Assembly: GCA_903922735.1 (NCBI GenBank)
Contig: CAIXUZ010000041.1
Location: 29,904 to 93,903, forward strand
Direction: 5' to 3'
DNA: 64,000 nucleotides
From: an uncultured Verrucomicrobia subdivision 3 bacterium
Lineage (GTDB): Bacteria > Verrucomicrobiota > Verrucomicrobiia > Limisphaerales > UBA11358
Shown: piece after piece, positions 34,683 to 43,156 of the stretch
How the letters are laid out: each line of letters starts with the position of its first letter
Numbering within the stretch: position 1 is the stretch's first letter
Program-made: the position numbers and the translations under genes
The notes under the pieces: generated by a model
Database searches by the model: none
What the model saw: the letters and a program-made list of their open reading frames with translations, nothing else
What the model was told of the DNA's origin: nothing

Positions 34683-36161
34683 ATGGCCAAAAAAGTTTAT
34701 CTCGCCGTGGATCTCGGCGCGGAAAGTGGAAGAATTATCGCCGGTTTGTGGGATGGACGCCGGCTTCGGCTCGAAGAAGTTCATCGCTTCTCCAATGGCG
34801 GCGTGTATCTCGGCGAAACCTTTCGTTGGGATACGCTGCGTCTTTGGGGCGAAATCCAGAACGGCCTTGCGGTGGCCGGGAAAAAATACGGCAAGCAAAT
34901 CGTCTCCGTCGGCGCCGACACCTGGGGCGTAGATTTCGTGCTGTTGAATAAGCAGGACGAAATGCTTGGCCTGCCTTACCACTACCGCGATGCCCGCACG
35001 CGCGGAGCCTTGGAACGCACTTTTAAAAAAGTTCCGCGTGCGGAAATCTTCGCGCAATCCGGTCTGCAGTTCATGGAATTGAACTCGCTCTATCAATTGC
35101 TGGCATGGAAGCAGCATTCGCCCGCCATCCTTGACGCGGCGGACACGCTGTTGTTCACGCCTGACTTTTTGCATTGGGCCATGTGCGGTGTGAAGCGGGC
35201 GGAATTCACCATCGCCTCCACCTCACAGTTCGTGCATCCGCTCAAGCGCAACTGGTCGCTGTCATTGCTGAAAAAGCTCGGCCTGCCCACGCATTTCCTG
35301 CCGAAAATTGTCCCGCCCGGAACCACCCTTGGCAAATTCCGCAAGTCGCTCGCCGAGCGCACCGGGCTCGCCGGCGTCAAAGTCGTCGCTCCGCCGTCGC
35401 ATGACACCGCTTCCGCCGTCGCGGGTGTGCCCACGGCCGATACCGGCAAGGCGAACTGGGCCTATATCAGTTCCGGCACTTGGTCACTGATGGGCGTGGA
35501 AGTGCAGAAAGCCGTCCTGACGCCGCGCGCGCTGGAGTTGAACATGACCAACGAAGGCGGCATTGATGGAACCTATCGCCTGCTCAAAAACATCATGGGG
35601 CTCTGGCTCGTTCAGCAGTGCAAACGCTCGTTCGATGCCGCTGGTCGGAAATACGACTATGCGGAACTCGCAGCACTGGCGGCCAAGGCCAAGCCGTTTC
35701 GCTCCATCGTGAATCTCAACGACTCGCGCTTTCTCAATCCGCCGGACATGCCGAAGGCCATTCAGGAATTTTGCCGTGAAACGAAGCAGCCGGTGCCGAA
35801 GACCGAGGGCGAACTCGTCCGTTGCGCCTACGAAAGTCTTGCGCTCAAATATCGCGAAACACTCGGATCGCTAGAGGAATTGACCGGCGAAAAAGTTGAG
35901 GTCATCCACATTGTGGGTGGCGGATCGCAAAGCAAGATTCTCAATCAATTTGCCGCCGATGCCTGCCAGCGGCCGGTTGTCACTGGCCCGGTGGAAGCCA
36001 CGGCGATGGGCAACTTGCTTACGCAGGTTAAAGCCGATGGTGAACTCTCTTCGCTGGCCGAGATGCGCGAGGTAGTGCGCGCCTCCGCCGGGGTGCAGCG
36101 TTATGAACCGGCCGCGTGGAATGCGGCGGCGGATCGCTTTGCCGAGCTGCGCCGCCGCTGA
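34683..36161 (+). CDS. rhaB: Rhamnulokinase-type sugar kinase (likely acts on rhamnulose and fuculose)
   Basis: A 492-residue FGGY-family kinase producing the ketose-1-phosphate. The RhaB pattern is visible: VYLAVDLGAESGRIIAGLWDGRRLRLEEVHRFSNGGV, SVGADTWGVDFVLL, GLPYHYRDARTRGALE, QLLAWKQHSP, SDTLLFTPDFLHW-like DTLLFTPDFLHWAMCG, ASTSQFVHP, ISSGTWSLMGVE, NEGGIDGTYRLLKNIMGLWLVQQCKR and VIHIVGGGSQSKILNQFAADACQRPV. It is the only sugar kinase in the window although both rhaA and fucI are present, so it probably serves both sugars. It lies in a run fucI-fucP-rhaB-lutABC, and lutA starts 7 bp after its stop. Confidence 0.92.
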   Translation: MAKKVYLAVDLGAESGRIIAGLWDGRRLRLEEVHRFSNGGVYLGETFRWDTLRLWGEIQNGLAVAGKKYGKQIVSVGADTWGVDFVLLNKQDEMLGLPYHYRDARTRGALERTFKKVPRAEIFAQSGLQFMELNSLYQLLAWKQHSPAILDAADTLLFTPDFLHWAMCGVKRAEFTIASTSQFVHPLKRNWSLSLLKKLGLPTHFLPKIVPPGTTLGKFRKSLAERTGLAGVKVVAPPSHDTASAVAGVPTADTGKANWAYISSGTWSLMGVEVQKAVLTPRALELNMTNEGGIDGTYRLLKNIMGLWLVQQCKRSFDAAGRKYDYAELAALAAKAKPFRSIVNLNDSRFLNPPDMPKAIQEFCRETKQPVPKTEGELVRCAYESLALKYRETLGSLEELTGEKVEVIHIVGGGSQSKILNQFAADACQRPVVTGPVEATAMGNLLTQVKADGELSSLAEMREVVRASAGVQRYEPAAWNAAADRFAELRRR

Positions 36162-36167
36162 TCGACC

Positions 36168-36881
36168 ATGATTGTCACGCTGTTCATCCCGTGCTTCGTG
36201 GATGCGCTGTATCCGCGCGCCGGCATCAGCATGGTGGAGATTCTCGAACGCCTCGGCCATTCGGTGGTTTGCCCGGAGGAAATCGCCTGCTGTGGCCAGC
36301 CGCCATTCAATTCCGGCTATCATCCCGAAGCCCGCACCATTGCCACGCCGGTGCTGGAAAAATTGGCGGACGCGGAAGCTGTCGTCATCGGCTCTGGATC
36401 CTGCGGCGCGATGGTGAAAAAGTTTTATCCCGAACTGTTCGCCGGCACCCGCCACGCGGAGCTCGCTAAACAAGTCGCTTCCCGCACTTGGGAATTTTCT
36501 GATTTCCTCGTCAATAAACTCGGCGTGACCGACCTCGGTGCAAAATTTCCCCACAAGGTCACGTTCCACGATGGCTGCCACGGACTGCGCGAGCTCGGCA
36601 TCCAGAAACAGCCACGCACTTTGCTCGCCAACGTCCAGGGTTTGGAGTTCGTCGAAATGCCGGAAGTCTCCTGCTGCGGGTTCGGTGGGACGTTCGCCGC
36701 AAAGTTTCCGACGATTTCCACCGCAATGGGCGAGGTGAAATGCGCCGCTGCCGCCGAGACCGGCGCGGAATACATTGTTTCCAGCGATTCAAGTTGCCTG
36801 ATGCATATTCAAGGTCTGCTTTCGCGTCAGGGTAAGCCGACCAAAACGATCAGCCTCGCCGAGGTGTTGAACTCGCGATGA
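36168..36881 (+). CDS. lutA: Lactate utilization protein LutA (Fe-S oxidoreductase subunit)
   Basis: A 237-residue cytoplasmic protein with two CCG domains that bind Fe-S clusters: the first has IPCFVDAL and ACCGQPPFNSG, with GSGSCGAM; the second FHDGCHGLREL and VSCCGFGGTFAAKF, with SSDSSCLMH. LutABC oxidises L-lactate to pyruvate. Its stop overlaps the lutB start (ATGA), and it directly follows the kinase gene. Placement beside the lactaldehyde-processing BMC gives a clear role: consumption of lactate made from fucose and rhamnose. Confidence 0.93.
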   Translation: MIVTLFIPCFVDALYPRAGISMVEILERLGHSVVCPEEIACCGQPPFNSGYHPEARTIATPVLEKLADAEAVVIGSGSCGAMVKKFYPELFAGTRHAELAKQVASRTWEFSDFLVNKLGVTDLGAKFPHKVTFHDGCHGLRELGIQKQPRTLLANVQGLEFVEMPEVSCCGFGGTFAAKFPTISTAMGEVKCAAAAETGAEYIVSSDSSCLMHIQGLLSRQGKPTKTISLAEVLNSR

Positions 36882-38272
36882 GCACCTCCGTTTCCGAATT
36901 CAAGACGCGCGCCGCTGAAAAGACCGGCGACCTGCGGTTGCGCCAGTTCATTCGCACCGCCTTGCGCGGTTATGAGACGGCCCGCGACAAGCGCAAAGGC
37001 GCATTCCAGAGCTGGGAATCTGCCCGTCAGGCCGCTGCGGAAACCAAATGGGAGGCCGTCAACCACCTCGACACGCATCTCGAGTCGCTCGTTGCTAGGT
37101 TGGAGTCGCGCGGCACGAAAGTCCATTGGGCCAGCACCGGCGAACAGGCGCGCGAAATCATCGCGCAAATTCTCCGCGATAAAAAAGCGCGCTCCATTAT
37201 CAAGTCCAAGGCGATGACGAGCGAGGAAATCCACCTGAATCAGGCGCTGGAGAAGGAAGGCTTCACCGTCGTTGAATCCGATCTGGGTGAATTTATCGTG
37301 CAGCTCCGGCATGAGGCGCCTTATCACATTGTTTTTCCGTCGATGCATCTGACGCGTGATGAAATCCGCGACTTGTTCCAAAAGGAACTCGGCGATGCGC
37401 CATCGAACACGCCGGAGGATTTGACGATGGTGGCGCGCCGCGTGATGCGCCAGAAATACATCGCCGCCGATGTCGGTTTTACCGGCGCGAATTTCGCCAT
37501 CGCTGAGACGGGCATGATTTCCATCACGGAAAATGAAGGCAACGCGCGGCTTACCGCCGCGCTCCCGAAGACGATGGTCACGCTGCTCGGCATCGAAAAA
37601 GTATTGCCGCGCTTTGCTGACCTCGCGCTCTTTTTGCCGATGCTGGCGACCGCCGGGGCCGGGCAGCCGATGACGTGCTACAACACGATGTATTCCGGTC
37701 CGCGCCAGGCTGGCGAATGTGATGGTCCGGAGGAATGGCACGTTGTCCTCCTCGACAACCGCCGCACGGAACTTCTGGCTGACGCCGAGCAGCGCGATGC
37801 CCTCCACTGCATCCGCTGTGGTGCGTGCCTGAATGTCTGTCCCATTTTCCGCAATATCGGCGGCCATACTTACGGCACGACTTACAGCGGTCCGGTCGGC
37901 TCCGTCATCACGCCGCATCTGCGCGGGTTGCAGGAATGGAAGCATCTTTCCAACGCTTCGTCGCTTTGCGGTGCCTGTACCGAAGCCTGTCCGGTGAAAA
38001 TTGATTTGCATCATCACCTGTTGCAAAACCGCCGCAATGCATCCGCCGCCGAGCCAGCCTTCTTCGAACGGCTGGCGTATCAGATCTTCGGCATCGTGGC
38101 GAACGAGCCGAAGTTCTGGTGGCTGGTCAAGAAACTCGGCTGGCTCACGCAACCGCTGCACGGCCTCGTGAAAGGCTCGGCCATGGATCCGGCCAAAGCC
38201 TGGACGAAAACCCGCGATCTGCCGCCGCTGCCGAAGGAAACTTTCAAGGACTGGTGGAGGAACCGGAAATGA
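36878..38272 (+). CDS. lutB: Lactate utilization protein LutB (ferredoxin-like Fe-S protein)
   Basis: A 464-residue protein with an N-terminal LUD domain (VHWASTGEQAREIIAQILRDKKARSIIKSKAMTSEEI, FTGANFAIAETGMISITENEGNARLTAALPKTMVTLLG) and two [4Fe-4S] motifs near residues 310-370: CIRCGACLNVCPIFRNIGGH and CGACTEACPVKIDLHHHL. It passes electrons from lactate oxidation within the LutABC complex. Four-base overlaps join it to both lutA and lutC, so the three are co-translated. Normal length for the family. Confidence 0.94.
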   Translation: MSTSVSEFKTRAAEKTGDLRLRQFIRTALRGYETARDKRKGAFQSWESARQAAAETKWEAVNHLDTHLESLVARLESRGTKVHWASTGEQAREIIAQILRDKKARSIIKSKAMTSEEIHLNQALEKEGFTVVESDLGEFIVQLRHEAPYHIVFPSMHLTRDEIRDLFQKELGDAPSNTPEDLTMVARRVMRQKYIAADVGFTGANFAIAETGMISITENEGNARLTAALPKTMVTLLGIEKVLPRFADLALFLPMLATAGAGQPMTCYNTMYSGPRQAGECDGPEEWHVVLLDNRRTELLADAEQRDALHCIRCGACLNVCPIFRNIGGHTYGTTYSGPVGSVITPHLRGLQEWKHLSNASSLCGACTEACPVKIDLHHHLLQNRRNASAAEPAFFERLAYQIFGIVANEPKFWWLVKKLGWLTQPLHGLVKGSAMDPAKAWTKTRDLPPLPKETFKDWWRNRK

Positions 38273-38955
38273 GCGAACGCGAAAACATTTTGGGCCGCAT
38301 CCGGGAAGCCTTGCAAACCAGGGCGCCTTTTCCGGGGTCACATGGCGAGACTGTTGCTCCTGTTTCTGCCGAGTCCCCCGCCAGTCATGCGCGGGAATGG
38401 TTGCCCTCCGTTGGCGCAAACATTGAGGAACAGTTCAACTTGTTCGCCAGGAATACCGCCGATTTGAAGGCGGATTTCCAGCTGTTCGCCAGTCGCGAAG
38501 AGTTGAAAATCGCGCTTTTGAAATTGCGCGATGCGGAGAAATGGACGCGGCTTGCGAGTCACGGCGGGACTTTGACGGACTTTGCCTGTAAAACGCTTGG
38601 TTTGCCGGTGATGCTTACTGATCACGGCTACGACGTTCAGGAAATGGAGAAATGCGACGCCGGCATCAGTGAGTGCGACGCGCTCATCGCGCAGACTGGT
38701 GGCGTGGCGGTGACGAGCCGCAGCGCGGGCGGACGGGCGTTGTCCGTGCTGCCGCCGCATCACGTCGTCATCGCCCGGCGCGAACAACTTGTGGCGGATT
38801 TGCCGGCGGCGTTTGAATTATTGCGGCAGAAATATACGCCGGATTATCCGAGCATGATTTCGTTCATCACCGGCCCCAGCCGCACCGGCGACATCGAGCG
38901 CATTCTCGTCCTCGGTGCGCACGGACCGAAGAAACTGACGATATTGGTTTTCTGA
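38269..38955 (+). CDS. lutC: Lactate utilization protein LutC
   Basis: A 228-residue LUD-domain protein. It starts MSERENILGRIREAL, the usual LutC opening, and has the C-terminal block DALIAQTGGVAVTSRSAGGRALSVLPPHHVVIARREQLVADL and MISFITGPSRTGDIERILVLGAHGPKKLTILV. The frame is open upstream to 38119 but that part is an out-of-frame shadow of lutB; ATG 38269 overlaps the lutB stop. It completes lutABC. A rho-independent terminator-like hairpin follows at 38976. Confidence 0.93.
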   Translation: MSERENILGRIREALQTRAPFPGSHGETVAPVSAESPASHAREWLPSVGANIEEQFNLFARNTADLKADFQLFASREELKIALLKLRDAEKWTRLASHGGTLTDFACKTLGLPVMLTDHGYDVQEMEKCDAGISECDALIAQTGGVAVTSRSAGGRALSVLPPHHVVIARREQLVADLPAAFELLRQKYTPDYPSMISFITGPSRTGDIERILVLGAHGPKKLTILVF

Positions 38956-38975
38956 ATTATTGGAGAATAAAGAAG

Positions 38976-39004
38976 AAGCCGGAGTTCATAAACACCGGCT
39001 TTTT
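38976..39004 (+). terminator. Terminator after lutC
   Basis: AAGCCGG, 12-nt loop, CCGGCTT followed by TTT: a stem-loop with a T-run 20 bp past the lutC stop, suited to end the fucI-lutC transcript. Confidence 0.75.
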
Positions 39005-39027
39005 GCTTTCGCTTGGCCTAAAACTTT

Positions 39028-39304
39028 AAGAGCCTGTCTGAAAATTTCGGGGAGTGATGTTTTTGTTGTGCAGGCTGGATGGCGAGGCGCGACGAGAGAG
39101 AATACCCTTCATGGGTCTTCGACCGAGGAGCAACGAAGCCAGACGGTCTGCACAACAAAAATCCTTTGGATGGCGGGTCTTTTGTCTGTGATCAGCGTTG
39201 GCACGGCCTTTACCGCCCGCTCCGGGGATGCTCAAGCCTCGCCGCCTTGCCCAACGCCAAAATCTCTTGCCGCAGCACCCTCGCAATTTTCAGACCGGCT
39301 CTAA
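39028..39304. mobile_element. MITE-like element with about 26-bp terminal inverted repeats
   Basis: Left end TAAGAGCCTGTCTGAAAATT and right end (reverse complement) TTAGAGCCGGTCTGAAAATT match at about 22 of 26 positions. The outer bases TAA may be a short target duplication. Inside, TTTTTGTTGTGCAG at 39059 is repeated inverted at about 39166, so the element folds into a long nested hairpin. It encodes no transposase; an 86-codon frame on the minus strand is judged spurious. It abuts the pduT stop codon and the right end overlaps the last codons. Confidence 0.75.
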
Positions 39305-39852
39305 ACGACTTCGCGATATATGTCCGGATGCGGGCGGGAAAGCACCACGGCATTCACCAGCACACCGGCTTCGGCCAAAACGGCGCGGCCGGCATTCACG
39401 CCGGCTTGCACGGACGACACGTCGCCGGTCATCGTGCAAAATGCTTTGCCGCCCATCGCCATCGCGAGGCGGACTTCCAGCAGTTGGACATCGGAGGTTT
39501 TCGCGACGGTGTCGGCGGCTTGAATGAGCGTGGCGACGTTGAAAGACTCGATGATGCCCAGTGCCCCGGTGGTCTCCGCCGGTTGCGTGCGGCCCAGGGC
39601 GACGAATACATCCGGATGCAGGTTGGCGATGACGAAGCTGTCAATCAGGCAGCCGCCCGCCGCTTCACAACCGGCTTCTACAGCGGCGGTCACGCCAGCG
39701 GTTTCGCCGCCGATGAGCACCATGTATTTGCCCGAGCATATGGAGCGCGAGAGGATCAGGCGCACATTGCCGGCCTTGAGCATCGTGTCCGCTACCTGAA
39801 AGCCGGCGGCAATGCTCGACAGTTCAATCAATCCAACAGATTTATCGGCCAT
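39301..39852 (-). CDS. pduT: BMC-T shell protein, PduT type
   Basis: A 183-residue protein with two BMC domains in tandem: SVGLIELSSIAAGFQVADTMLKAGNVRL...YMVLIGGETAGVTAAVEAG and ALGIIESFNVATLIQAADTVAKTSDVQLLEV...CTMTGDVSSVQAGVNAG, each ending in a VIANLHPDV/VLSRPHPDI strand. It forms a pseudohexameric trimer in the microcompartment shell. In the first domain SRSICSGKY has the cysteine that in PduT holds a [4Fe-4S] cluster at the central pore, implying electron transfer through the shell. It is paired with pduS, 4 bp upstream. A MITE-like element ends at its stop codon. Confidence 0.93.
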   Translation of the reverse strand: MADKSVGLIELSSIAAGFQVADTMLKAGNVRLILSRSICSGKYMVLIGGETAGVTAAVEAGCEAAGGCLIDSFVIANLHPDVFVALGRTQPAETTGALGIIESFNVATLIQAADTVAKTSDVQLLEVRLAMAMGGKAFCTMTGDVSSVQAGVNAGRAVLAEAGVLVNAVVLSRPHPDIYREVV

Positions 39853-39856
39853 AAAA

Positions 39857-41170
39857 TTATTTCTCCAAAATGATTTGTTTCTCGTTCGCCTCGCGCACCG
39901 TGCCGCTCATCGGCGCGTGCAAGATCGCCCCCAGCGCGTTCGGCGCCGGTTCGCCGATGATTTGTCCAAAGCTTACTCGGTCGCCGGCTTTGACCTTGGA
40001 AATGCAAGGCGTGCCGGCGCTTTGCTTGAGCGGCAGGATGAGGCGGCTCGGCGAAATTTCCTGGCGCACCAGCGGGGCAGGGAGGTCGTAGTCCAATACG
40101 TGAAGTTTCTTTGCCAGCGTCTTGATCGGCACGCGGCGGCCATCGGCCATCGCATGGACCTTCGGGTTCATCGGGCCGGTCCATTTGATCTGCTTGGCGC
40201 GCATGACGGACTTGGCGTCGTCGCACGCTTCCTTCGGGAACAATTCCTCCGGGCAGGAATAGAGCGTGCAAAGTCCGCAGGAACAGCACATCGCCGCCCA
40301 TTGATTGTAATAATCCGCGCCGGTCCCGGTGAAAGCCAGCGTGCGCATGACTTGATGTGGCTCGACGGCGTAACCGAGCAGGAAGCGCGGGCAGAATTCG
40401 GTGCAGTAGCGGCACTGGTCGCACGCCGACTTGCCGATGGCGGCCTGTTGCTTGCCGGGTTTGAGTTTACGCTCGATGGTGTGATGCGTGCGCGGCAGGA
40501 TGATCACGCCGGTGGATGTCTTCGTGACGGGCGTGTCGAGATTGTCGCTCGTGGTGCCCATCATCAGACCGCCGAGGCACAGCACCGGATCGTCTGTCGT
40601 GAGCCCTCCGGCATATCCGATGCACTCGCGGAACGTCGTGCCGATGGGCACGCGCAGCGTCGCCGGCGATTTCACCGCGCCGGCGATGGTGACCATTTTA
40701 TGCGTGAGCGGCTTGCCATCGTTGGCACGGGCGATGTTCACGAACGTCTCGACGTTGTTGACCACCGCGCCGACCGCGATGGGAATACCGCCGGGCGGTA
40801 TCAATTTGCCGGTGACGTTGTACACCAGATCGTATTCGTCGCCGGCGGGATAATAATCGCCGAGCAACTGGACCCGGACGTTCGTGCCTTTGCTCGCGGC
40901 TTGCACGGCGGCAACGGCGTGTTTCTTTTTGGCTTTGACGCCGATGACGCCTTCCTTAGCGCCGACGGCCTCGATGGCGAGTTGCATGCCGCGCACCATG
41001 TCGGCGGCGCTTTCTTCCATCGTTACCGCGTCCTTGTGCAGGAGCGGTTCACATTCTGCGCCGTTCGCGATGACGATTTCCGCCTTGGCGCCGAGCTTGA
41101 CGTGCGTGGGAAAACCGCCGCCGCCCGCGCCGACCACGCCGGCTTGCCTGACTTTGTCTGCTAAGTTCAT
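39857..41170 (-). CDS. pduS: PduS/RnfC-like Fe-S flavoprotein
   Basis: A 437-residue protein. It has an N-terminal glycine-rich RnfC-type NADH/FMN-binding region (VRQAGVVGAGGGGFPTHVKLG, ANGAECEPLLHKD), a SLBB-like region (VGAVVNNVETFVNIARA) and two ferredoxin motifs (CDQCRYCTEFCPRF and CCSCGLCTLYSCPEELFP), then a C-terminal lipoyl-like sandwich. PduS reduces cob(II)alamin in propanediol microcompartments and contacts PduT. No B12-dependent diol dehydratase is seen in this window, so here it more likely passes electrons from NADH across the shell through PduT. ATG 41170 fits the family start; the frame extends to 41206. Confidence 0.92.
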   Translation of the reverse strand: MNLADKVRQAGVVGAGGGGFPTHVKLGAKAEIVIANGAECEPLLHKDAVTMEESAADMVRGMQLAIEAVGAKEGVIGVKAKKKHAVAAVQAASKGTNVRVQLLGDYYPAGDEYDLVYNVTGKLIPPGGIPIAVGAVVNNVETFVNIARANDGKPLTHKMVTIAGAVKSPATLRVPIGTTFRECIGYAGGLTTDDPVLCLGGLMMGTTSDNLDTPVTKTSTGVIILPRTHHTIERKLKPGKQQAAIGKSACDQCRYCTEFCPRFLLGYAVEPHQVMRTLAFTGTGADYYNQWAAMCCSCGLCTLYSCPEELFPKEACDDAKSVMRAKQIKWTGPMNPKVHAMADGRRVPIKTLAKKLHVLDYDLPAPLVRQEISPSRLILPLKQSAGTPCISKVKAGDRVSFGQIIGEPAPNALGAILHAPMSGTVREANEKQIILEK

Positions 41171-41259
41171 TTCGTTAAAAAATATTTTTCTCCGCCATGG
41201 ATTCACACAGTTTTCAAACAGAAAGTCTAGATCTGTGAAAATCTGTGTCCATCTGTGGC

Positions 41260-42045
41260 TTAAATTTCAGATCCATTAGCCTGTGCGGCTGGCGCAATCA
41301 CTACTTCCACGCCGCGTTCGCGCAATGCCGCCACCAATTCCGGTGGCGCCTGACTGTCCGTGACAATCGCATCCACCATGTCGAGCCCGCACAGCTGCGA
41401 AACGGACTGCCGGCCAAACTTCGTGTGGTCGAGGCACAAAATGATTTTCTGCGCCGCCTTCAGCATCGCGCGCTGGATGTCAATCAGCAGCGTGTGCGAG
41501 TTGGTGACGCCTTCGATCGTGATGCCGCCCGCGCTCATGATCGCCACATCGGCGCGCAATTTGGAAAACGCCTCAACTGTCATCGGTCCGACCATCACGC
41601 CGAGGCGCGGATAAATCACGCCCCCGGCCAAAATCACTTCCACTTTGTTCGCCGACGCGAACAGGTTCGCCACCGGCAAAGAGTTGGTCACAATCTGCGG
41701 CGCTTTTTCTTCCAAATAACGCGCGACGTGATACACCGTCGTACCCGCGTCGAGAATCACGCTTTGATTCGAACTGATCAACGCCGCGCATGCCTTGCCG
41801 ATCGATTCTTTTTCCGACAGTTGATGAGTGTCGCGCGCGGAAAACGCAAATTCATCCGTTTTCGGGGTTACGATGCGTGCGCCGCCATGAGTCCGGCGCA
41901 ATTCGCCCGCTGCTTCCAAGACCGATAAATCGCGCCGAACCGTAGAAACTGAGGCTTCCACGTGCTGGGAGAGTTCTTCCAGCGACGCGAATTCCACGCG
42001 TTGAAGATACTCTTCAATGCGGTGTTTGCGCTCTTCTGCGGTCAT
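41260..42045 (-). CDS. DeoR-family transcriptional regulator of the BMC locus
   Basis: A 261-residue repressor-type protein. The N-terminal DeoR helix-turn-helix is RKHRIEEYLQRVEFASLEELSQHVEASVSTVRRDLSVLEAAGELRRTHGGA, and the C-terminal sugar-phosphate-sensing domain has KESIGKACAALISSNQSVILDAGTTVYHVARYL and ADVAIMSAGGITIEGVTNSH. It is divergent from pduL with about 86 bp between starts, and a regulator of this family is a regular member of related BMC loci. The likely inducer is a ketose-1-phosphate or DHAP-type metabolite. The interval contains the palindrome AATTAT-N7-ATAATT at 42072, a candidate operator. Confidence 0.9.
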   Translation of the reverse strand: MTAEERKHRIEEYLQRVEFASLEELSQHVEASVSTVRRDLSVLEAAGELRRTHGGARIVTPKTDEFAFSARDTHQLSEKESIGKACAALISSNQSVILDAGTTVYHVARYLEEKAPQIVTNSLPVANLFASANKVEVILAGGVIYPRLGVMVGPMTVEAFSKLRADVAIMSAGGITIEGVTNSHTLLIDIQRAMLKAAQKIILCLDHTKFGRQSVSQLCGLDMVDAIVTDSQAPPELVAALRERGVEVVIAPAAQANGSEI

Positions 42046-42071
42046 GTATGCACGACTTTGGTAGATATTGG

Positions 42072-42090
42072 AATTATTTGCAAGATAATT
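42072..42090. promoter_or_regulatory. Candidate operator palindrome between deoR-type gene and pduL
   Basis: AATTATTTGCAAGATAATT is a 6-7-6 inverted repeat within the divergent control region, followed directly by TTGACT, a possible -35 box toward pduL. Binding is an inference from position and symmetry only. Confidence 0.35.
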
Positions 42091-42131
42091 GTTGACTTAA
42101 ACCAGAAATTTGTCAAAGTCATTCAAATCTT

Positions 42132-42809
42132 ATGGCTGTAGCTGCACCAGCACCACATCGCGCCGTTGTCGAACACATGGTTCGTCAGGCGGTTTACGCC
42201 AAGCTTGGCAAGCCTTTGCCGCGCGTCGCCAGCGGGCAAAGTCCTCTTGTCGTCAATGTCAGTGCGCGCCACTGTCATCTCACGCCGGAAGCGGTGGAAA
42301 CTCTTTTTGGCAAAGGCGCAAAGCTCTCCGTTCACAAGTGGCTTTACATGGACGGCCAGTTTGCTGCGAAAGAAACCGTCACGCTCATCGGCCCGCGCAG
42401 CCGCGTGATTTCCAATCTCCGCATTCTCGGCCCGTGCCGGAATCTGAATCAGATCGAACTCGCCTACACCGACGCCGTCGCGCTGGGTTTTGAAATTCCG
42501 TTGCGCAGTTCCGGTGATATCAAGGACACGCCCGGTTGTATGTTGATGGGTCCGGCGGGATTTTTCGAAATGCCGCAAGGCGTCATCCGCGCCAAACGCC
42601 ATGTTCACATGCACCCGAAGGACGCGGAGTTTTACGGCGTCAAAGCCGGCGACCACATGAAATTGAAAATCGGCGGCCCCTGCGCCATCACGCTGGATCA
42701 AATGCTGGTGCGAGTGGACCCGAGTTTTAAATTGGAAGTCCACATTGATACGGACGAAGGAAATGCGTGCAACCTTGAACCGCACACGCCCGTTGAACTG
42801 ATCAAATAA
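42132..42809 (+). CDS. pduL: Phosphotransacylase PduL
   Basis: A 225-residue enzyme that exchanges acyl-CoA for acyl-phosphate, regenerating CoA inside the microcompartment. Two PduL domains are seen with the metal-binding histidines SARHCHLTPEAVETLFG and KRHVHMHPKDAEFYGVK; other family blocks are LTLIGPRSRVI-like VTLIGPRSRVISNLRILGP and VRVDPSFKLEVHIDTDEGNA. An N-terminal amphipathic helix of about 20 residues (HRAVVEHMVRQAVYAKL) looks like an encapsulation peptide. First gene of the BMC operon, with the deoR-type gene divergent. Substrate here is probably lactyl-CoA. Confidence 0.94.
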   Translation: MAVAAPAPHRAVVEHMVRQAVYAKLGKPLPRVASGQSPLVVNVSARHCHLTPEAVETLFGKGAKLSVHKWLYMDGQFAAKETVTLIGPRSRVISNLRILGPCRNLNQIELAYTDAVALGFEIPLRSSGDIKDTPGCMLMGPAGFFEMPQGVIRAKRHVHMHPKDAEFYGVKAGDHMKLKIGGPCAITLDQMLVRVDPSFKLEVHIDTDEGNACNLEPHTPVELIK

Positions 42810-42846
42810 ATTTCTCGCAACTCTCAACCCATAACCAAAACACATT

Positions 42847-43128
42847 ATGAACGAAGCAATAGGAATGATTGAAACCAAGGGCTACGTCGGCAGCGTGGAA
42901 GCCAGCGATGCCATGGTCAAGGCCGCCAACGTCACGTTGGTAAAAACCGTCGCCATCGGCGGCGGGCTCATCACGGTCATCGCCCAAGGCGACATCGGCA
43001 GCGTCAAAGCCGCTGTGGACGCCGGTGCGAAAGCCGCCGCCAAAGTCGGCGAACTCGTCGGCTCGCACATCATCGCGCGCCCGCATGAAGAACTGCTCGC
43101 GGCCTTCATCGGCGCGGCCAAGAAATAA
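42847..43128 (+). CDS. BMC-H shell protein 1
   Basis: A 93-residue single BMC domain: AIGMIETKGYVGSVEASDAMVKAANVTLVKTVAIGGGLITVIAQGDIGSVKAAVDAGA, with C-terminal SHIIARPHEEL. It forms cyclic hexamers that tile the shell facets. The pore-lining loop reads AIGGGL, a small uncharged pore. The 30 bp in front of the gene (AACTCTCAACCCATAACCAAAAC) are nearly repeated before BMC-H 3 at 44655, so the two arose by duplication with their leader. Same strand as pduL and BMC-H 2. Confidence 0.95.
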   Translation: MNEAIGMIETKGYVGSVEASDAMVKAANVTLVKTVAIGGGLITVIAQGDIGSVKAAVDAGAKAAAKVGELVGSHIIARPHEELLAAFIGAAKK

Positions 43129-43156
43129 TCAACCGCCACTTTAACTTTTAACGAAT

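Noticed and set aside
39026..39286. 86-codon minus-strand frame
   Set aside because: Lies entirely inside the MITE-like inverted-repeat element and reads through its hairpin arms.
39812..41164. 450-codon plus-strand open frame over pduS
   Set aside because: Antisense to a complete PduS with two ferredoxin motifs; the frame is Arg/His/Asp-rich with no domain.
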